NCBI GenBank assembly: GCA_016745075.1
Contig: JADGDD010000008.1
Location: 118,008 to 182,007, forward strand
Direction of reading: 5' to 3'
DNA from: Planctomycetota bacterium
Lineage (GTDB): Bacteria > Planctomycetota > UBA11346
Length of the DNA stretch: 64,000 nucleotides
Both the position numbers and the translations under genes were made by a program. The notes under the pieces are model-generated. The model did no database searches, was not told where the DNA came from, and worked only from the letters and a program-made list of their open reading frames with translations. How positions within the stretch are numbered: position 1 is the first letter of the stretch; each line of letters starts with the position of its first letter. This document shows positions 18,889 through 28,446 of the stretch, piece by piece.

Positions 18889-21036
18889 ATGGTTCTTGCA
18901 CGCTTAAGTACGCAAATGATGGTGAATGTCTTGGAGAAAGTTCTCCAAGTGCGCATTCATGCGGATGGCGTTGGAAATATTCCCAATGGGCCTGCACTCT
19001 TTGTCGTCAATCATTTCACTAGACTTGAAACATTTATTCTTCCCTATGTGCTCTATAAATATGCGGGTATTTATGGCGCATCTCTAGCCGATTCGTCCTT
19101 GTTCGGTGGAGCCCTTGGTAAATATTTACGTGCTAATTTTACAATACCCACCAACGAACCAGGACGGAATCGCATTATTATTGGCGATATGATGTGTGGT
19201 CGTCATTCATGGATTATTTACCCAGAAGGGTCCATGATAAAAAATAAAAAAACATTTCAAGATGGAGAGTTTCTACTTGATGTCCCAGACAGAAACGGCC
19301 CACCACATACGGGGGCTGCTGTATTAGCTTTAAAAGCCGAATTAACAAAACGGTGTTATTGGCAAGCCCTAAAAAAAGGAGACCACCAAACCGCCCAAGC
19401 CATCGAGGAACGTTACCATTTTACAAGTCCAGCCGATATTTCAGAACAAAGCTTGCCTATTGTTCCGGTAAATATTTCTTATTACCCAATGCGGCCTGGT
19501 GATAATGCAATCTCTCGTCTCGCAAAATGGATACATGGTGGGCTGCCCAGCCGTATAGAGGAAGAACTACAAATAGAAGGCAACATGCTCTGTTCACCAA
19601 CCGATATTAGTATTTATTTTGATACACCAGTAGATACACATCGGTACGTCCAACCATGGTATGGTTTATCTAAACGCATGTTACCACTTATGAGTGATCA
19701 AAAACGCTGTGATCTACTTGTAGCCTCACAACGTACTCGACTCACCAAACGTTTTATGAAATCTATCTACCGGAAAGTGGCGGTTAATTTTGATCATATT
19801 TTTTGTATGAGCCTTCGCAAAAGTCTAGCCTGCACGGTTTCTCGTGATCATATTTTACGCTCCTGTTTCGTCAGCGCTCATAAAATTCGTGACCTAGATG
19901 ACAGACGTACCCATCCAAGTTTATCGCACAATCTCATTCACCTCCTCACCCAAGACACCTTTGAACCCTTCACCAGTATTTTTGAATGCGCAAAAAACGA
20001 GGAACTCATACAAGAAGACGGTTACCACACGTGGCATATTAACCGTGCGATTCAGCAGCAGCAGCATTACGGATTTCATGATATACGCCTACGTCATCCG
20101 ACTGGTGTTATTGCGAATGAAATTGAAGCGCTACCAAAGACCTGTTCAATTATCGATACAACAGTAAATGCTTCTGACGATCACCTTCGAGCCGAAACGG
20201 CTGCCACTATTTTCACCATAGATAATGAGGATTTCTCTCGTGATTATGATAGCTATTACCATGATGAGCTGTCAGTCAGTCGTGATCAAGGTCGGCCATT
20301 CCACATGCACAACGACCAGCACCAGACTGGCATTATTTTGTCTCACGGCTATATGGCAGCACCGGGAGAAATGCGCGAGTTAGCCCTTCATCTCTTTAAA
20401 CATGGCTACAATGTCTACGGAGTTCGGCTCAAAGGACATGGCACCGCACCACAAAATTTAGAATCGGTGTCTTGGCACGACTGGTATAGTTCCTACCTAC
20501 GTGGACTGGCCGTCTTACGACAACAAAATACCCGTATCATTGCTGGTGGTTTTTCTATGGGTGGGCTGTTGGCCTTACTCTGTACCGCTCGTCACCCCAC
20601 ACTTATTGATGGTACTTTTTGTATTAATTCGCCAATGAAACTGATGGACCCTATGAGCGTCTTTGTTCCCGCTGTTGCCCTGTGGAATAAAGTTATGAGT
20701 AATTTTGACAATGTACGTATGGACTACGTAAGCAATGAGCCTGAATTTCCAGACACCAACTACAAACGCAATAGTGTTCATGGCTTAAATGAATTGGACA
20801 CCCTGATTACAACCTGTAAAGATGAGCTTCCACATATCACTCAACCATGTTGTATTATTCAGGCCGATAAAGACCCAACGGTGAAACCTGAAAGTGCCGA
20901 TATTATTAATGACGGCATTAGCAGTGAACAAAAATACCGCCATGTACTCAATCATAAACGTCATGTTATTGTACGCGGACCTTCCGTGCAGCAAGTTCAC
21001 CCATTAATACATACCTTCATTAATGCGTGCGGGTAA
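18889..21036 (+). CDS. Fused PlsC-like acyltransferase and alpha/beta hydrolase
   Basis: Two enzymes in one 715-aa chain. Residues about 15-270 are a glycerolipid acyltransferase domain: block I VVNHFTRLET has His42 but Glu47 where HX4D is usual, and block III IIYPEGSMIKNKK matches the FPEG motif. About 270-475 is a linker region I do not recognise. Residues about 480-715 are an alpha/beta hydrolase of the monoacylglycerol-lipase type. It has oxyanion segment ILSHGYMAAPGEM, YGVRLKGHGTAP, nucleophile elbow GGFSMGGLLAL (Ser about 556), acid in IIQADKDPTV and His in RHVIVRG. No signal peptide. It closes the beta-oxidation operon, 17 nt after the dehydrogenase, suggesting acyl-chain release and reacylation of lipids. 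The HX4E change leaves acyltransferase activity uncertain. Confidence 0.82.
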   Translation: MVLARLSTQMMVNVLEKVLQVRIHADGVGNIPNGPALFVVNHFTRLETFILPYVLYKYAGIYGASLADSSLFGGALGKYLRANFTIPTNEPGRNRIIIGDMMCGRHSWIIYPEGSMIKNKKTFQDGEFLLDVPDRNGPPHTGAAVLALKAELTKRCYWQALKKGDHQTAQAIEERYHFTSPADISEQSLPIVPVNISYYPMRPGDNAISRLAKWIHGGLPSRIEEELQIEGNMLCSPTDISIYFDTPVDTHRYVQPWYGLSKRMLPLMSDQKRCDLLVASQRTRLTKRFMKSIYRKVAVNFDHIFCMSLRKSLACTVSRDHILRSCFVSAHKIRDLDDRRTHPSLSHNLIHLLTQDTFEPFTSIFECAKNEELIQEDGYHTWHINRAIQQQQHYGFHDIRLRHPTGVIANEIEALPKTCSIIDTTVNASDDHLRAETAATIFTIDNEDFSRDYDSYYHDELSVSRDQGRPFHMHNDQHQTGIILSHGYMAAPGEMRELALHLFKHGYNVYGVRLKGHGTAPQNLESVSWHDWYSSYLRGLAVLRQQNTRIIAGGFSMGGLLALLCTARHPTLIDGTFCINSPMKLMDPMSVFVPAVALWNKVMSNFDNVRMDYVSNEPEFPDTNYKRNSVHGLNELDTLITTCKDELPHITQPCCIIQADKDPTVKPESADIINDGISSEQKYRHVLNHKRHVIVRGPSVQQVHPLIHTFINACG

Positions 21037-21041
21037 ACATT

Positions 21042-22430
21042 TTACACCAGTAACATACTCACAACTGTTACAACGATAATGCCAATCACATTTAAGACCA
21101 TCCCCTCTTTCATCATCGTTTGCGTGCTAAAATGACCAGAGCCATAAATGATAGCATTGGGGGCAGTGGCAACGGGTAGCATAAACGCACAAGAAGCACA
21201 TAACACTGCGGGAACCATCATGGTTTTAGGCTCTATGCCCGCACTCACTGCGGCCACTGATAAAATGGGCATCAATAACACCGTTGTCGCATTATTGCTG
21301 GTAACTTCTGTTAAGAAAATAACCGCAGCAGCCACTCCTGCTATTAAATACACCGTATTCCAACCTGTCAGCCCAGATAAGAGCACTCCAATACCATCTG
21401 ACAGCCCCGTCTCTTTAAAGCCAGTAGCCATAGTAAAACCACCGGCAACCAATAATAAAACACCCCACGGTATTTTCTTGCAACTTTCCCAATCCAGTAA
21501 TTTTCCACCGGTTCCATTTGGTATCAGAAACATAGCGATAACTGCCACGAGCGCCGTATCTGCATCATAGGCTTTTTCAAAAGAAATGAAACTGGTTGAA
21601 AACCATGTACTCCAACCACCCCATGGATGACTGCGCGTTACCCAGAAAAAACCAGTTAGCGCAAAGACAAAAAGCACTCTTTTTTCTGCTGTTGTCCATG
21701 CGCCGACTTCAGGCAAAGTAATATCACTGCGACCACGCAATGAACGGGTTAACCATAACCACATGAGCGGTACTAAAATACATACAACTGGTATTCCAAT
21801 ACACATCCAATCAAAAAAGCTTATTTCTACACCAGTCGCTTTTTCATATTGGTCCATAAAAATTAAATTGGGAGCTGTTCCTACAGGAGTCCCTAGCCCA
21901 CCAACACTAGAAGCATAAGCTAGGCCAAGTAATAATGGAACCGCCAAGTCTGTACGTTCAGCTTTTTCAATAAGCGCCATCACTACGGGAAAAAACATTA
22001 ATACAATAGCAGTACTAGACATCCACATACTTAACAGGGCAACACAAGCCATTATAGCAAAAACCATACCTCTGTCGCTTTTTTTGCCAAAAATAGTATA
22101 GAGACCTCGAGCTAGACGCAGGTGCACACCACAACGCTCCATTGCAACGGAAAGCATAAAGCCACCCATTAACAGCAAAATCACTTTACTACCATATTGC
22201 TGGGCAACCATTTTCCGTGGCACGATTTCTATCATTGGAAATAATGCTAATGGAATAATGGAGGTAACAGCAATCGGTATCGGCTCCAACATCCACCACA
22301 GAGCACATAAACAGGTCAGAGCACCCGTCCAACACGCTGGAGCATCCCAACCATAAGCATGTAACAACACACCAACAACAGCAGCTCCAAAAGGTCCAGA
22401 AAACACGGCGATATATTTATGCATACACAC
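21042..22430 (-). CDS. DASS (SLC13)-family sodium/anion symporter
   Basis: Inner-membrane transporter for di- or tricarboxylates, or sulfate/phosphate. About a dozen hydrophobic helices span the 462 residues. Diagnostic repeats are the paired substrate/sodium motifs: LSMWMSSTAIVLMF in the first half and LTEVTSNNATTVLLMPI in the second, plus GGLGTPVGTAPN and the matching PVATAPNAI. These are the SNT-type clamshell motifs of DASS proteins. Variants SST and SNN do not allow substrate prediction. Its stop lies 5 bp from the stop of the convergent fusion gene. Succinate or other C4 acids would fit nearby catabolism, but this is inference. Confidence 0.9.
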   Translation of the reverse strand: MCMHKYIAVFSGPFGAAVVGVLLHAYGWDAPACWTGALTCLCALWWMLEPIPIAVTSIIPLALFPMIEIVPRKMVAQQYGSKVILLLMGGFMLSVAMERCGVHLRLARGLYTIFGKKSDRGMVFAIMACVALLSMWMSSTAIVLMFFPVVMALIEKAERTDLAVPLLLGLAYASSVGGLGTPVGTAPNLIFMDQYEKATGVEISFFDWMCIGIPVVCILVPLMWLWLTRSLRGRSDITLPEVGAWTTAEKRVLFVFALTGFFWVTRSHPWGGWSTWFSTSFISFEKAYDADTALVAVIAMFLIPNGTGGKLLDWESCKKIPWGVLLLVAGGFTMATGFKETGLSDGIGVLLSGLTGWNTVYLIAGVAAAVIFLTEVTSNNATTVLLMPILSVAAVSAGIEPKTMMVPAVLCASCAFMLPVATAPNAIIYGSGHFSTQTMMKEGMVLNVIGIIVVTVVSMLLV

Positions 22431-22451
22431 ACATGTTCATTCTGAACAAAT

Positions 22452-22529
22452 GGTTACAGCCTTTCTCTTTGTGATGTAGACTCTACTGTAAGTCCTGTAA
22501 CCTTTTCAGACATCCAGACATAGTAGAGT
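22452..22529. promoter_or_regulatory. Interleaved inverted repeats in divergent control region
   Basis: GGTTACAG (22452-22459) is complementary to CTGTAACC (22495-22502). ACTCTACT (22480-22487) is complementary to AGTAGAGT (22522-22529). The order left1-left2-right1-right2 gives a pseudoknot-like topology if transcribed, or two interleaved operator pairs in DNA. It lies between the divergent DASS and secreted-protein genes. Eight-base matches could partly be chance. Confidence 0.3.
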
Positions 22530-22571
22530 AGAAGGACACTAGCTCATCTTTTACCACCTCCATTGGGAATC

Positions 22572-24464
22572 ATGCTGATGTATACCTCTTTGATAAAACA
22601 ACTCTTACCCGTACTACTCTGCCTTTATGTGAGTATTAACACGCTGCAAGCTCTAGACTATAAGAAACTTACAGCAAAAGATTTTACTGGAACGACTCTG
22701 CCGCTGGCACCCGTTACCGATATTTTTCTCGATTTATGTTATGGCCCACATACACCAGAAAATATCAAAGCAAAACTTCAAGTATTTAAAGACATTGGCT
22801 TTCAACGTGTCTATTTTGTCATCGCTAACCCCGGTTATCCAACATACGGTATGGACATGTTAGATTTTGCTCCAACTCCGAAAACCTTTGGCAATTACGC
22901 AAAAGCCTCCGTCGATGCTGTAGGTGATATCAATAAAGTTATGATTGAAACAGCACATGAACTCGGCATGGAGGCATGGCCCGTCTTTAAGCCTTATGAG
23001 GGTGGCGACGGCCGCAGTTTACCACATGGAAAAAAGCATCCTGTACGCGAACGTGGTCTCTCCTGCATTGGTGGCACCGCCTATGGCTTTGATACGTTTA
23101 TTTTAGACAATCCAGAGATGCGTATCCAAAGACGACCTGAGCCACATTATGAAGCTGACTGCGCTCAAAACGTAACGCGTATTGAACTCGCCTTTTGTAC
23201 TAATCCACAAAGCTATAAAAAACATCTTGGTACACTTCCACCTTCCGCTGGCCATGCTCTTACCGATATTCAACTATGGACCAGCAATGACAACGGGACC
23301 TATACTGCTTACACTGGTCCCGTAAGCATCAAGCAAAGCTCAGACACACGCATCATTACGGACGCAAATGGTTTTCCATCGCTCAAAGGTGTCGCACAAC
23401 CCTGCCACATTCTCACTTTGGATGGTTTTGAGAGCCCAGCTCCTTATTTTGCTGTCACCTTTACCAATCCACAAAAACGCCATGTAACGGTACCGTGGTC
23501 TATGATTACCGCCTACGGAAAAGGCGGGCTCATTCCAACAACCATTGGCACACGTGTGCGCAAAGATTTAGTACCGCTTGGTACAGAATGGAACGATCGA
23601 AAAAAACATCGTTTCGATACAGATGGCTTTGAATTTGAAGATCATGGCTGGGGTGTTGGCTACCCCGGTTGGCATAACCTCTCAAGCTATGGCATTGCCA
23701 AGGGGAAGAATAGCCATGTAAAAGGCACACTCTGTGAAGCTTATCCAGAAGTACGCGCATATTGGCTTGCTACGGTACAACAACTTATCGCCTATGGTGC
23801 TGACGGTATTGACTTTCGTTTGGTCAGTCATTCTTGTTCGGTAACAGATTGGGCGAATTATGGATTTAATAAACCCGTCATGCATATCTATAAACAAAAA
23901 CATGGTGATGAATTGGTTGAAAGTGAAGAAGACTACCACGATATTATGCATATACGCGGCGACTTTTACAGTTTGTTTTTACGCGATGCCCAGCAAGCCT
24001 TACACGCAGCAAACCGTAAAATGCAAATTCATATGAGCGAAATATATACTGACCACACCCATGACGGTTTTATTCGCGGCCTCGTACAATGGGGTAATCC
24101 TAAAATATTTCTCAACTGGAAAGAGATGGTTGACCTTGCCGATGAAATTACCATCAAAGATAAACAACGTGGCCGATATAAAAAGAAGAATTGTGCGCTT
24201 ATCAAACAACGTGCAGCAGCGGCTGGTAAACCAATCTGGGTCCACTGTTACCTGACTCAAGGTCCTGGCTTACAACAAGCCTATTTTGACAGCATTGCTA
24301 CTGATCCACGTATAAGCGGGGTGCTCATTTATGAAACCGTTAAACGCCATAACCCAAATAGTGGAATGAATCGACCGGGGATTGTTGGCATAGCTCCAGA
24401 TGGCAGTCTGATGCGCGATGACCGGGTTATTGATATCTTACAAGCACTCAAACAAAAGGAATGA
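22572..24464 (+). CDS. Secreted glycoside-hydrolase-like TIM-barrel protein, function unknown
   Basis: Exported protein of about 630 aa. The signal peptide core LLPVLLCLYVSINTLQA follows a short Lys-containing n-region. Start candidates are ATG 22572 and ATG 22578; the GGGAA at 22565-22569 is best spaced for 22578, and a TTG at 22563 is less likely. The N-terminal part alternates strands and helices in the style of a (beta/alpha) barrel: ITD-like DIFLDLCYGPH, FQRVYFVIANPGY, MIETAHELGMEAWPVFK. A beta-rich insert follows (about residues 190-320, possibly sugar binding). The barrel then resumes with YWLATVQQLIAYGADGIDFRLV and IHMSEIYTD. This pattern resembles GHL10-type and related families of putative glycosidases. 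No catalytic pair can be assigned with confidence. Stands divergent from the DASS gene. Confidence 0.6.
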   Translation: MLMYTSLIKQLLPVLLCLYVSINTLQALDYKKLTAKDFTGTTLPLAPVTDIFLDLCYGPHTPENIKAKLQVFKDIGFQRVYFVIANPGYPTYGMDMLDFAPTPKTFGNYAKASVDAVGDINKVMIETAHELGMEAWPVFKPYEGGDGRSLPHGKKHPVRERGLSCIGGTAYGFDTFILDNPEMRIQRRPEPHYEADCAQNVTRIELAFCTNPQSYKKHLGTLPPSAGHALTDIQLWTSNDNGTYTAYTGPVSIKQSSDTRIITDANGFPSLKGVAQPCHILTLDGFESPAPYFAVTFTNPQKRHVTVPWSMITAYGKGGLIPTTIGTRVRKDLVPLGTEWNDRKKHRFDTDGFEFEDHGWGVGYPGWHNLSSYGIAKGKNSHVKGTLCEAYPEVRAYWLATVQQLIAYGADGIDFRLVSHSCSVTDWANYGFNKPVMHIYKQKHGDELVESEEDYHDIMHIRGDFYSLFLRDAQQALHAANRKMQIHMSEIYTDHTHDGFIRGLVQWGNPKIFLNWKEMVDLADEITIKDKQRGRYKKKNCALIKQRAAAAGKPIWVHCYLTQGPGLQQAYFDSIATDPRISGVLIYETVKRHNPNSGMNRPGIVGIAPDGSLMRDDRVIDILQALKQKE

Positions 24465-24594
24465 TCCCTCCCTTTTGTTTCTTTTCAATAAACTCGCACA
24501 TACAGATAGCTAAGAAAACAATTCATTACGACAGTACTTATAAGCTGCTAGCAAACCTCGTAATCCAAGCCCTGATATGGCTTCTAGGTAAATA

Positions 24595-25029
24595 TTACCA
24601 CCACTCCAGCAATTCAACTGTCCAAATGATCACAGCATCTGGACCAATCTCTTCGCCAATGCCTTTACTCCCCCAAGCTAAATCAGATGGAATCACCAAA
24701 CGTGCTTTGCCGCCAATACCAATCTGCTGTACTCCTTCAGATAAGCCATCTATGACTTCTTCTAATTTATATTCACGTGGTTCGTTGCGTTGATACGTAT
24801 CTGAAAATACTTTTCCATTGACGAGCCCAACGCGATAATTCAAACGAACCGTTGCTTGTAGGTCTGGCTTCCGTTCATCGCCTGGTCGAATAATTTCAAT
24901 CTGTAGCCCAGATTCCAAAACCTGCACATCTGGTTTTTGTTTATTCTTCGCCAAGTATGCTTCTCCGGATGAACGGTTTTGCCCTTTAGACCCCTTACCT
25001 CGCCCTTTTGTTTTTCCACCGCGCGCCAT
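24595..25029 (-). CDS. FKBP-type isomerase with basic N-terminal tail, coupled to tex
   Basis: FKBP-fold protein of 144 aa. Residues 1-35 are a Lys/Arg/Gly tail (MARGGKTKGRGKGSKGQ) of the kind that binds nucleic acid. The FKBP domain follows, with VRLNYRVGLVNGKVFSDTY and IPSDLAWGSKGIGEEIGPD. Two pocket positions differ from active FKBPs. The Asp of FDSSY is shifted in FSDTY, and the Trp of the VIxGW motif is Leu (VIDGLSEGVQQI). Catalysis may therefore be weak and a binding or chaperone role more likely. Its ATG directly follows the tex stop codon, so the two are translationally coupled. Confidence 0.88.
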   Translation of the reverse strand: MARGGKTKGRGKGSKGQNRSSGEAYLAKNKQKPDVQVLESGLQIEIIRPGDERKPDLQATVRLNYRVGLVNGKVFSDTYQRNEPREYKLEEVIDGLSEGVQQIGIGGKARLVIPSDLAWGSKGIGEEIGPDAVIIWTVELLEWW

Positions 25030-27150
25030 TTACAACCCCTTCATACTCAGTGCAATACGTTTGCGCTTCTGGTCCACATCCATAATCCGCACTTTCACCT
25101 GCTGGCGTACTTTGACAACGTCTGCGGGGTCTTTAACAAAACAGTCTGCCAGTTGAGAAATATGAACAAGACCGTCTTGATGAACACCAATATCAACAAA
25201 AGCACCAAACTTGGTCACATTGGTGACAATGCCCGGCACACACATATCTGCCTGAATATCATTTATGCTGTGAATATCTGCAAACGTAAAATGACTGAAT
25301 GATGGCCGTGGGTCTCGACCTGGTTTTGCCATTTCTGAGAATATATCACTGAGAGTTGGTGCACCAACCTCTGCTGTAATATAACGTGAGTGATCTATGC
25401 CTTCACGTACACTCGCAGTAGATACCATATCGGCAACAGTGCATCCGTAATCTATTGCCATTTGTTTAATTAAAGAGTAGCGTTCTGGATGCACCGCACT
25501 TTCATCCAATGGATTTTTAGCGCCACGTATACGCAAAAAACCCGCAGCTTGTTCAAAGGCTTTTGCACCTAAGCGTGGCACCTTCTTGAGTTGCACACGG
25601 CTGATAAAACCGCCGTTTTCTGTACGCCACTGGATGATATTTTTTGCCAGTTGTGGGCCAAGACCGGAAACGTATGTCAACAATTGTTCTGATGCTGTAT
25701 TTAATTCTACACCAATAGCATTCACGCTGCTCATAACCACATCATCTAGACGGCGTTTGAGCGCATGTTGGTCAACGTCGTGCTGATATTGACCAACACC
25801 GATAGAAGCGGGGTCTAATTTCACTAATTCCGCTAGCGGGTCTTGTAACCGACGACCAATAGACACAGAACCACGCACTGTCACATCATGATCGGGAAAT
25901 TCTTTACGCGCCACTTCCCCTGCTGAATAAATAGAAGCACCGCTTTCGTCCACCAAAATAACCGGAACTGACACCAAGTTCTTCACAAAGCTTTCGGTTT
26001 CTCGCCCAGCCGTCCCATTGCCAACGGCAATCGCTTCTATCTCATATTTTTTCAGTATGTCTGTAATAATATGTTCTGCTTCCACAGCCTTTGCCTGACC
26101 AAGACTTGGATAAATAGTGGTGTTATGCAGGAGCGCACCTTGTTTGTCTAAGACCACACATTTACAACCAGTACGATAGCCGGGGTCGATTGCCAATAAA
26201 CCTTTTCGGCCTAAGGGAGCTGCTAATAATAATTCAGTAATATTTGTAGCGAAGACTTCTATGGCTTCTGCATCGGCTTCTTTTTTCGCTTCACTCAATA
26301 ATTCATTTTCAAGTGAGGGACAGATTAAACGTTTATAAGCATCTGCCACCGCTAATTCCATGTGCTCAGTAGCGGGAGTGCGACCACGAATATACCGTCG
26401 TGCTAAACGTGCGGTTGCCCGCTCTTCATCTGGTCGCCCTTGAATGCGCAGAAAACCAGCCTGTTGACCACGCAACATTGCTAGTACTCGATGTGATGGA
26501 GCGCTTGTTAATTTTTCTGAATAATCAAAATAATCAGAGAATTTTGCTGACTCATCTTTTTTCTCATTGGCTTTTTTCTGTATCACCGTTGACGTGAGCT
26601 CTGCCTGTTCAATGAAGAGGCGACGTAACTCTGCTCGTGATTCTGGATCATCACTGATCATCTCAGCAATAATGTCACGGGCACCGGATAAGGCAGCATC
26701 TGCATCTGGCACACCTTTTTCAAGATTAATAAAGGTATCTCCTGGAATAGCTGTGCCGTCTTGGGCATGTATTTGCTGAGCAAGTGGCTCAAGCCCGCGC
26801 TCACGCGCCTGCGCTGCACGTGTTCGTCTTTTTACACGGTAGGGCAAATACGCATCTTCCAACTCGGTCATGGTTGACGCTGCTGCTAAAAGAGCCTGTA
26901 ATTTTTCTGTGAGTAAATCGCGCTCAGTTAATGATGCTAACATATTGCCGCGCCGTTTATCTAGCTCGGCATAGTCTTGTAAAAGATCTCGAATAGCTGT
27001 AATCGCAACTTCATCAAGAGAACCGGTCGCCTCTTTCCGATAACGGGAGATAAAGGGAACCGTGCCCCCCTCATCAAGTAAAGCTTGTGTCGCACGGACT
27101 TGCTCTGGACGAAGGGATAAGGCTGTAGCAATGCGGTCATGTACGTTCAT
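25030..27150 (-). CDS. tex: Tex-family transcription accessory/RNA-binding protein
   Basis: Cytoplasmic nucleic-acid-binding protein related to eukaryotic Spt6. Domains in order: helical Tex N-terminal region with PFISRYRKEATGSLDE, a YqgF/RNase H-like domain (LLAIDPGYRTGCKCVVLD, about residue 320), helix-hairpin-helix motifs (YVSGLGPQLAKNIIQWR) and a C-terminal S1 domain (VTNVTKFGAFVDIGVHQDGLVHISQL). 706 aa is slightly shorter than the usual 720-780 aa, with full domain content. It shares an operon with the basic FKBP downstream. Confidence 0.95.
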   Translation of the reverse strand: MNVHDRIATALSLRPEQVRATQALLDEGGTVPFISRYRKEATGSLDEVAITAIRDLLQDYAELDKRRGNMLASLTERDLLTEKLQALLAAASTMTELEDAYLPYRVKRRTRAAQARERGLEPLAQQIHAQDGTAIPGDTFINLEKGVPDADAALSGARDIIAEMISDDPESRAELRRLFIEQAELTSTVIQKKANEKKDESAKFSDYFDYSEKLTSAPSHRVLAMLRGQQAGFLRIQGRPDEERATARLARRYIRGRTPATEHMELAVADAYKRLICPSLENELLSEAKKEADAEAIEVFATNITELLLAAPLGRKGLLAIDPGYRTGCKCVVLDKQGALLHNTTIYPSLGQAKAVEAEHIITDILKKYEIEAIAVGNGTAGRETESFVKNLVSVPVILVDESGASIYSAGEVARKEFPDHDVTVRGSVSIGRRLQDPLAELVKLDPASIGVGQYQHDVDQHALKRRLDDVVMSSVNAIGVELNTASEQLLTYVSGLGPQLAKNIIQWRTENGGFISRVQLKKVPRLGAKAFEQAAGFLRIRGAKNPLDESAVHPERYSLIKQMAIDYGCTVADMVSTASVREGIDHSRYITAEVGAPTLSDIFSEMAKPGRDPRPSFSHFTFADIHSINDIQADMCVPGIVTNVTKFGAFVDIGVHQDGLVHISQLADCFVKDPADVVKVRQQVKVRIMDVDQKRKRIALSMKGL

Positions 27151-27254
27151 AGGCTTGGCAGCGTAAAGAAGAGGTTCAGAACATCAATAGGACCATTTTT
27201 CCGTACTCTACGAAATAATCTTAAAGCAAATAATACGACCACATAAAAGATGCA

Positions 27255-28370
27255 TCACACATCATCACGCGCAGGACCGTCATACTGTGGCAGATCTGCG
27301 CAACGTTGTTCTCTGTTTGGCAATGTTGGAAATGGCTTGCTTGGTAAAGATTGATACCAATAAGCAACGCTACACCAATCATCACTGCGTTCGTAATAAC
27401 GGAAATCTGGATTGGCTTGCGCACCTGCTGGCGTGTAAGCGCGGAAATCATCGCCCCACATATCTCTGACTTGGGTTTGATCACCAAAACCAATTTGTTG
27501 GATAGTTACTTTGATTCCTTTTTGGAAATAAATCGGGTCACGATGATGTAAACGATACAGCGAATAATACCCCTGCTCTTTATCGCACAAAGCGGCACCT
27601 TGGGTTGGCGTAACCACACGATTTAACCCCCACGCAGAGCCCATGTAATCTTCTGCACCAGTTCCACAAATGGTAGGCAAAGCATTTGGTTTCTTGAGAT
27701 CGTCATCAATATAGAATTTGACTTCTCCTTCACCCCACCAGCCATTTTTTTGAATACAGCGCACACCAAGTATCGTTCCTAAATAGACTCCTTGACCGTC
27801 TATATCATCCAAAATCGTGTAATCTTGGTGTAAAGGACAGGGGTTTGCACGTCGAAATTGTGCGTGAAAATATCCACTGCTTTCATCAATTTCATCACCA
27901 CTGGTAAAATCAATTTGATAAAACAGCATTGGTATCTCTTCGTCGCTATCATTTTCAACCGTGATTCGTGCGTGTTTGGCAAAAGGCATGGGAATCCAAG
28001 AATTAAATCCTTTGCCTTCTTGCATGCTGATGAGGTCTGTAAGCAGCGGCGTTTGCGCGCCATGCGCGACACCGAAAAAATCTCCCAGCGGCACTTCTAC
28101 ACTGGGATGCTCTTGGTCATCCCAATACATGCGAAGAATACAGTTTCGTAAACGTTGAGCTGGCCCTGGTTGAACCGTACACCAAATATGTCGAATCAGG
28201 CCCGGGCCATCTACATCTAATAAGGTAACGGTTTGTCCCGCTTGTACTGGCCAAATGCATGGTTGTCCCTTACGGCCACCGCCAGTTGCGCCACCTGCAC
28301 CCGCTAAAGCTTGTGGGTTTTCTGCTGTGGCGGCACGACTGCGTAAACTACGTAAGGTAAAAATATCCAT
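27255..28370 (-). CDS. GH172 (DUF2961)-family enzyme
   Basis: Member of the DUF2961 family, now glycoside hydrolase family 172, known from difructose-dianhydride and alpha-D-arabinofuranan/fructofuranose-acting enzymes. Recognisable segments: LLDVDGPGLIRHIWCTV, RNCILRMYWDDQEHPSVEVPL (cut here: WDDQEHPSVEVPLGDFF), WGEGEVKFYIDDD and ICGTGAEDYMGSAWG. The jelly-roll-rich fold and the EDY motif are typical. At 371 aa it is a single-domain member without signal peptide, so it should act in the cytoplasm. AGGAG lies 5-6 nt before the ATG. It stands alone between tex and the helicase; the substrate is unknown. Confidence 0.85.
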   Translation of the reverse strand: MDIFTLRSLRSRAATAENPQALAGAGGATGGGRKGQPCIWPVQAGQTVTLLDVDGPGLIRHIWCTVQPGPAQRLRNCILRMYWDDQEHPSVEVPLGDFFGVAHGAQTPLLTDLISMQEGKGFNSWIPMPFAKHARITVENDSDEEIPMLFYQIDFTSGDEIDESSGYFHAQFRRANPCPLHQDYTILDDIDGQGVYLGTILGVRCIQKNGWWGEGEVKFYIDDDLKKPNALPTICGTGAEDYMGSAWGLNRVVTPTQGAALCDKEQGYYSLYRLHHRDPIYFQKGIKVTIQQIGFGDQTQVRDMWGDDFRAYTPAGAQANPDFRYYERSDDWCSVAYWYQSLPSKPFPTLPNREQRCADLPQYDGPARDDV

Positions 28371-28446
28371 AACTACTCCTGCCTGCTTTTAGCGCAGCTG
28401 TGAGGAGAAGCTAGGGAAAGTTTGCTAAACAGTTGCTAAAAAACGT

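Noticed and set aside
24465..24594. Terminator between the secreted protein and FKBP genes
   Set aside because: Only a 5-bp AAGCC/GGCTT stem without T-run is visible; not reported as a feature.
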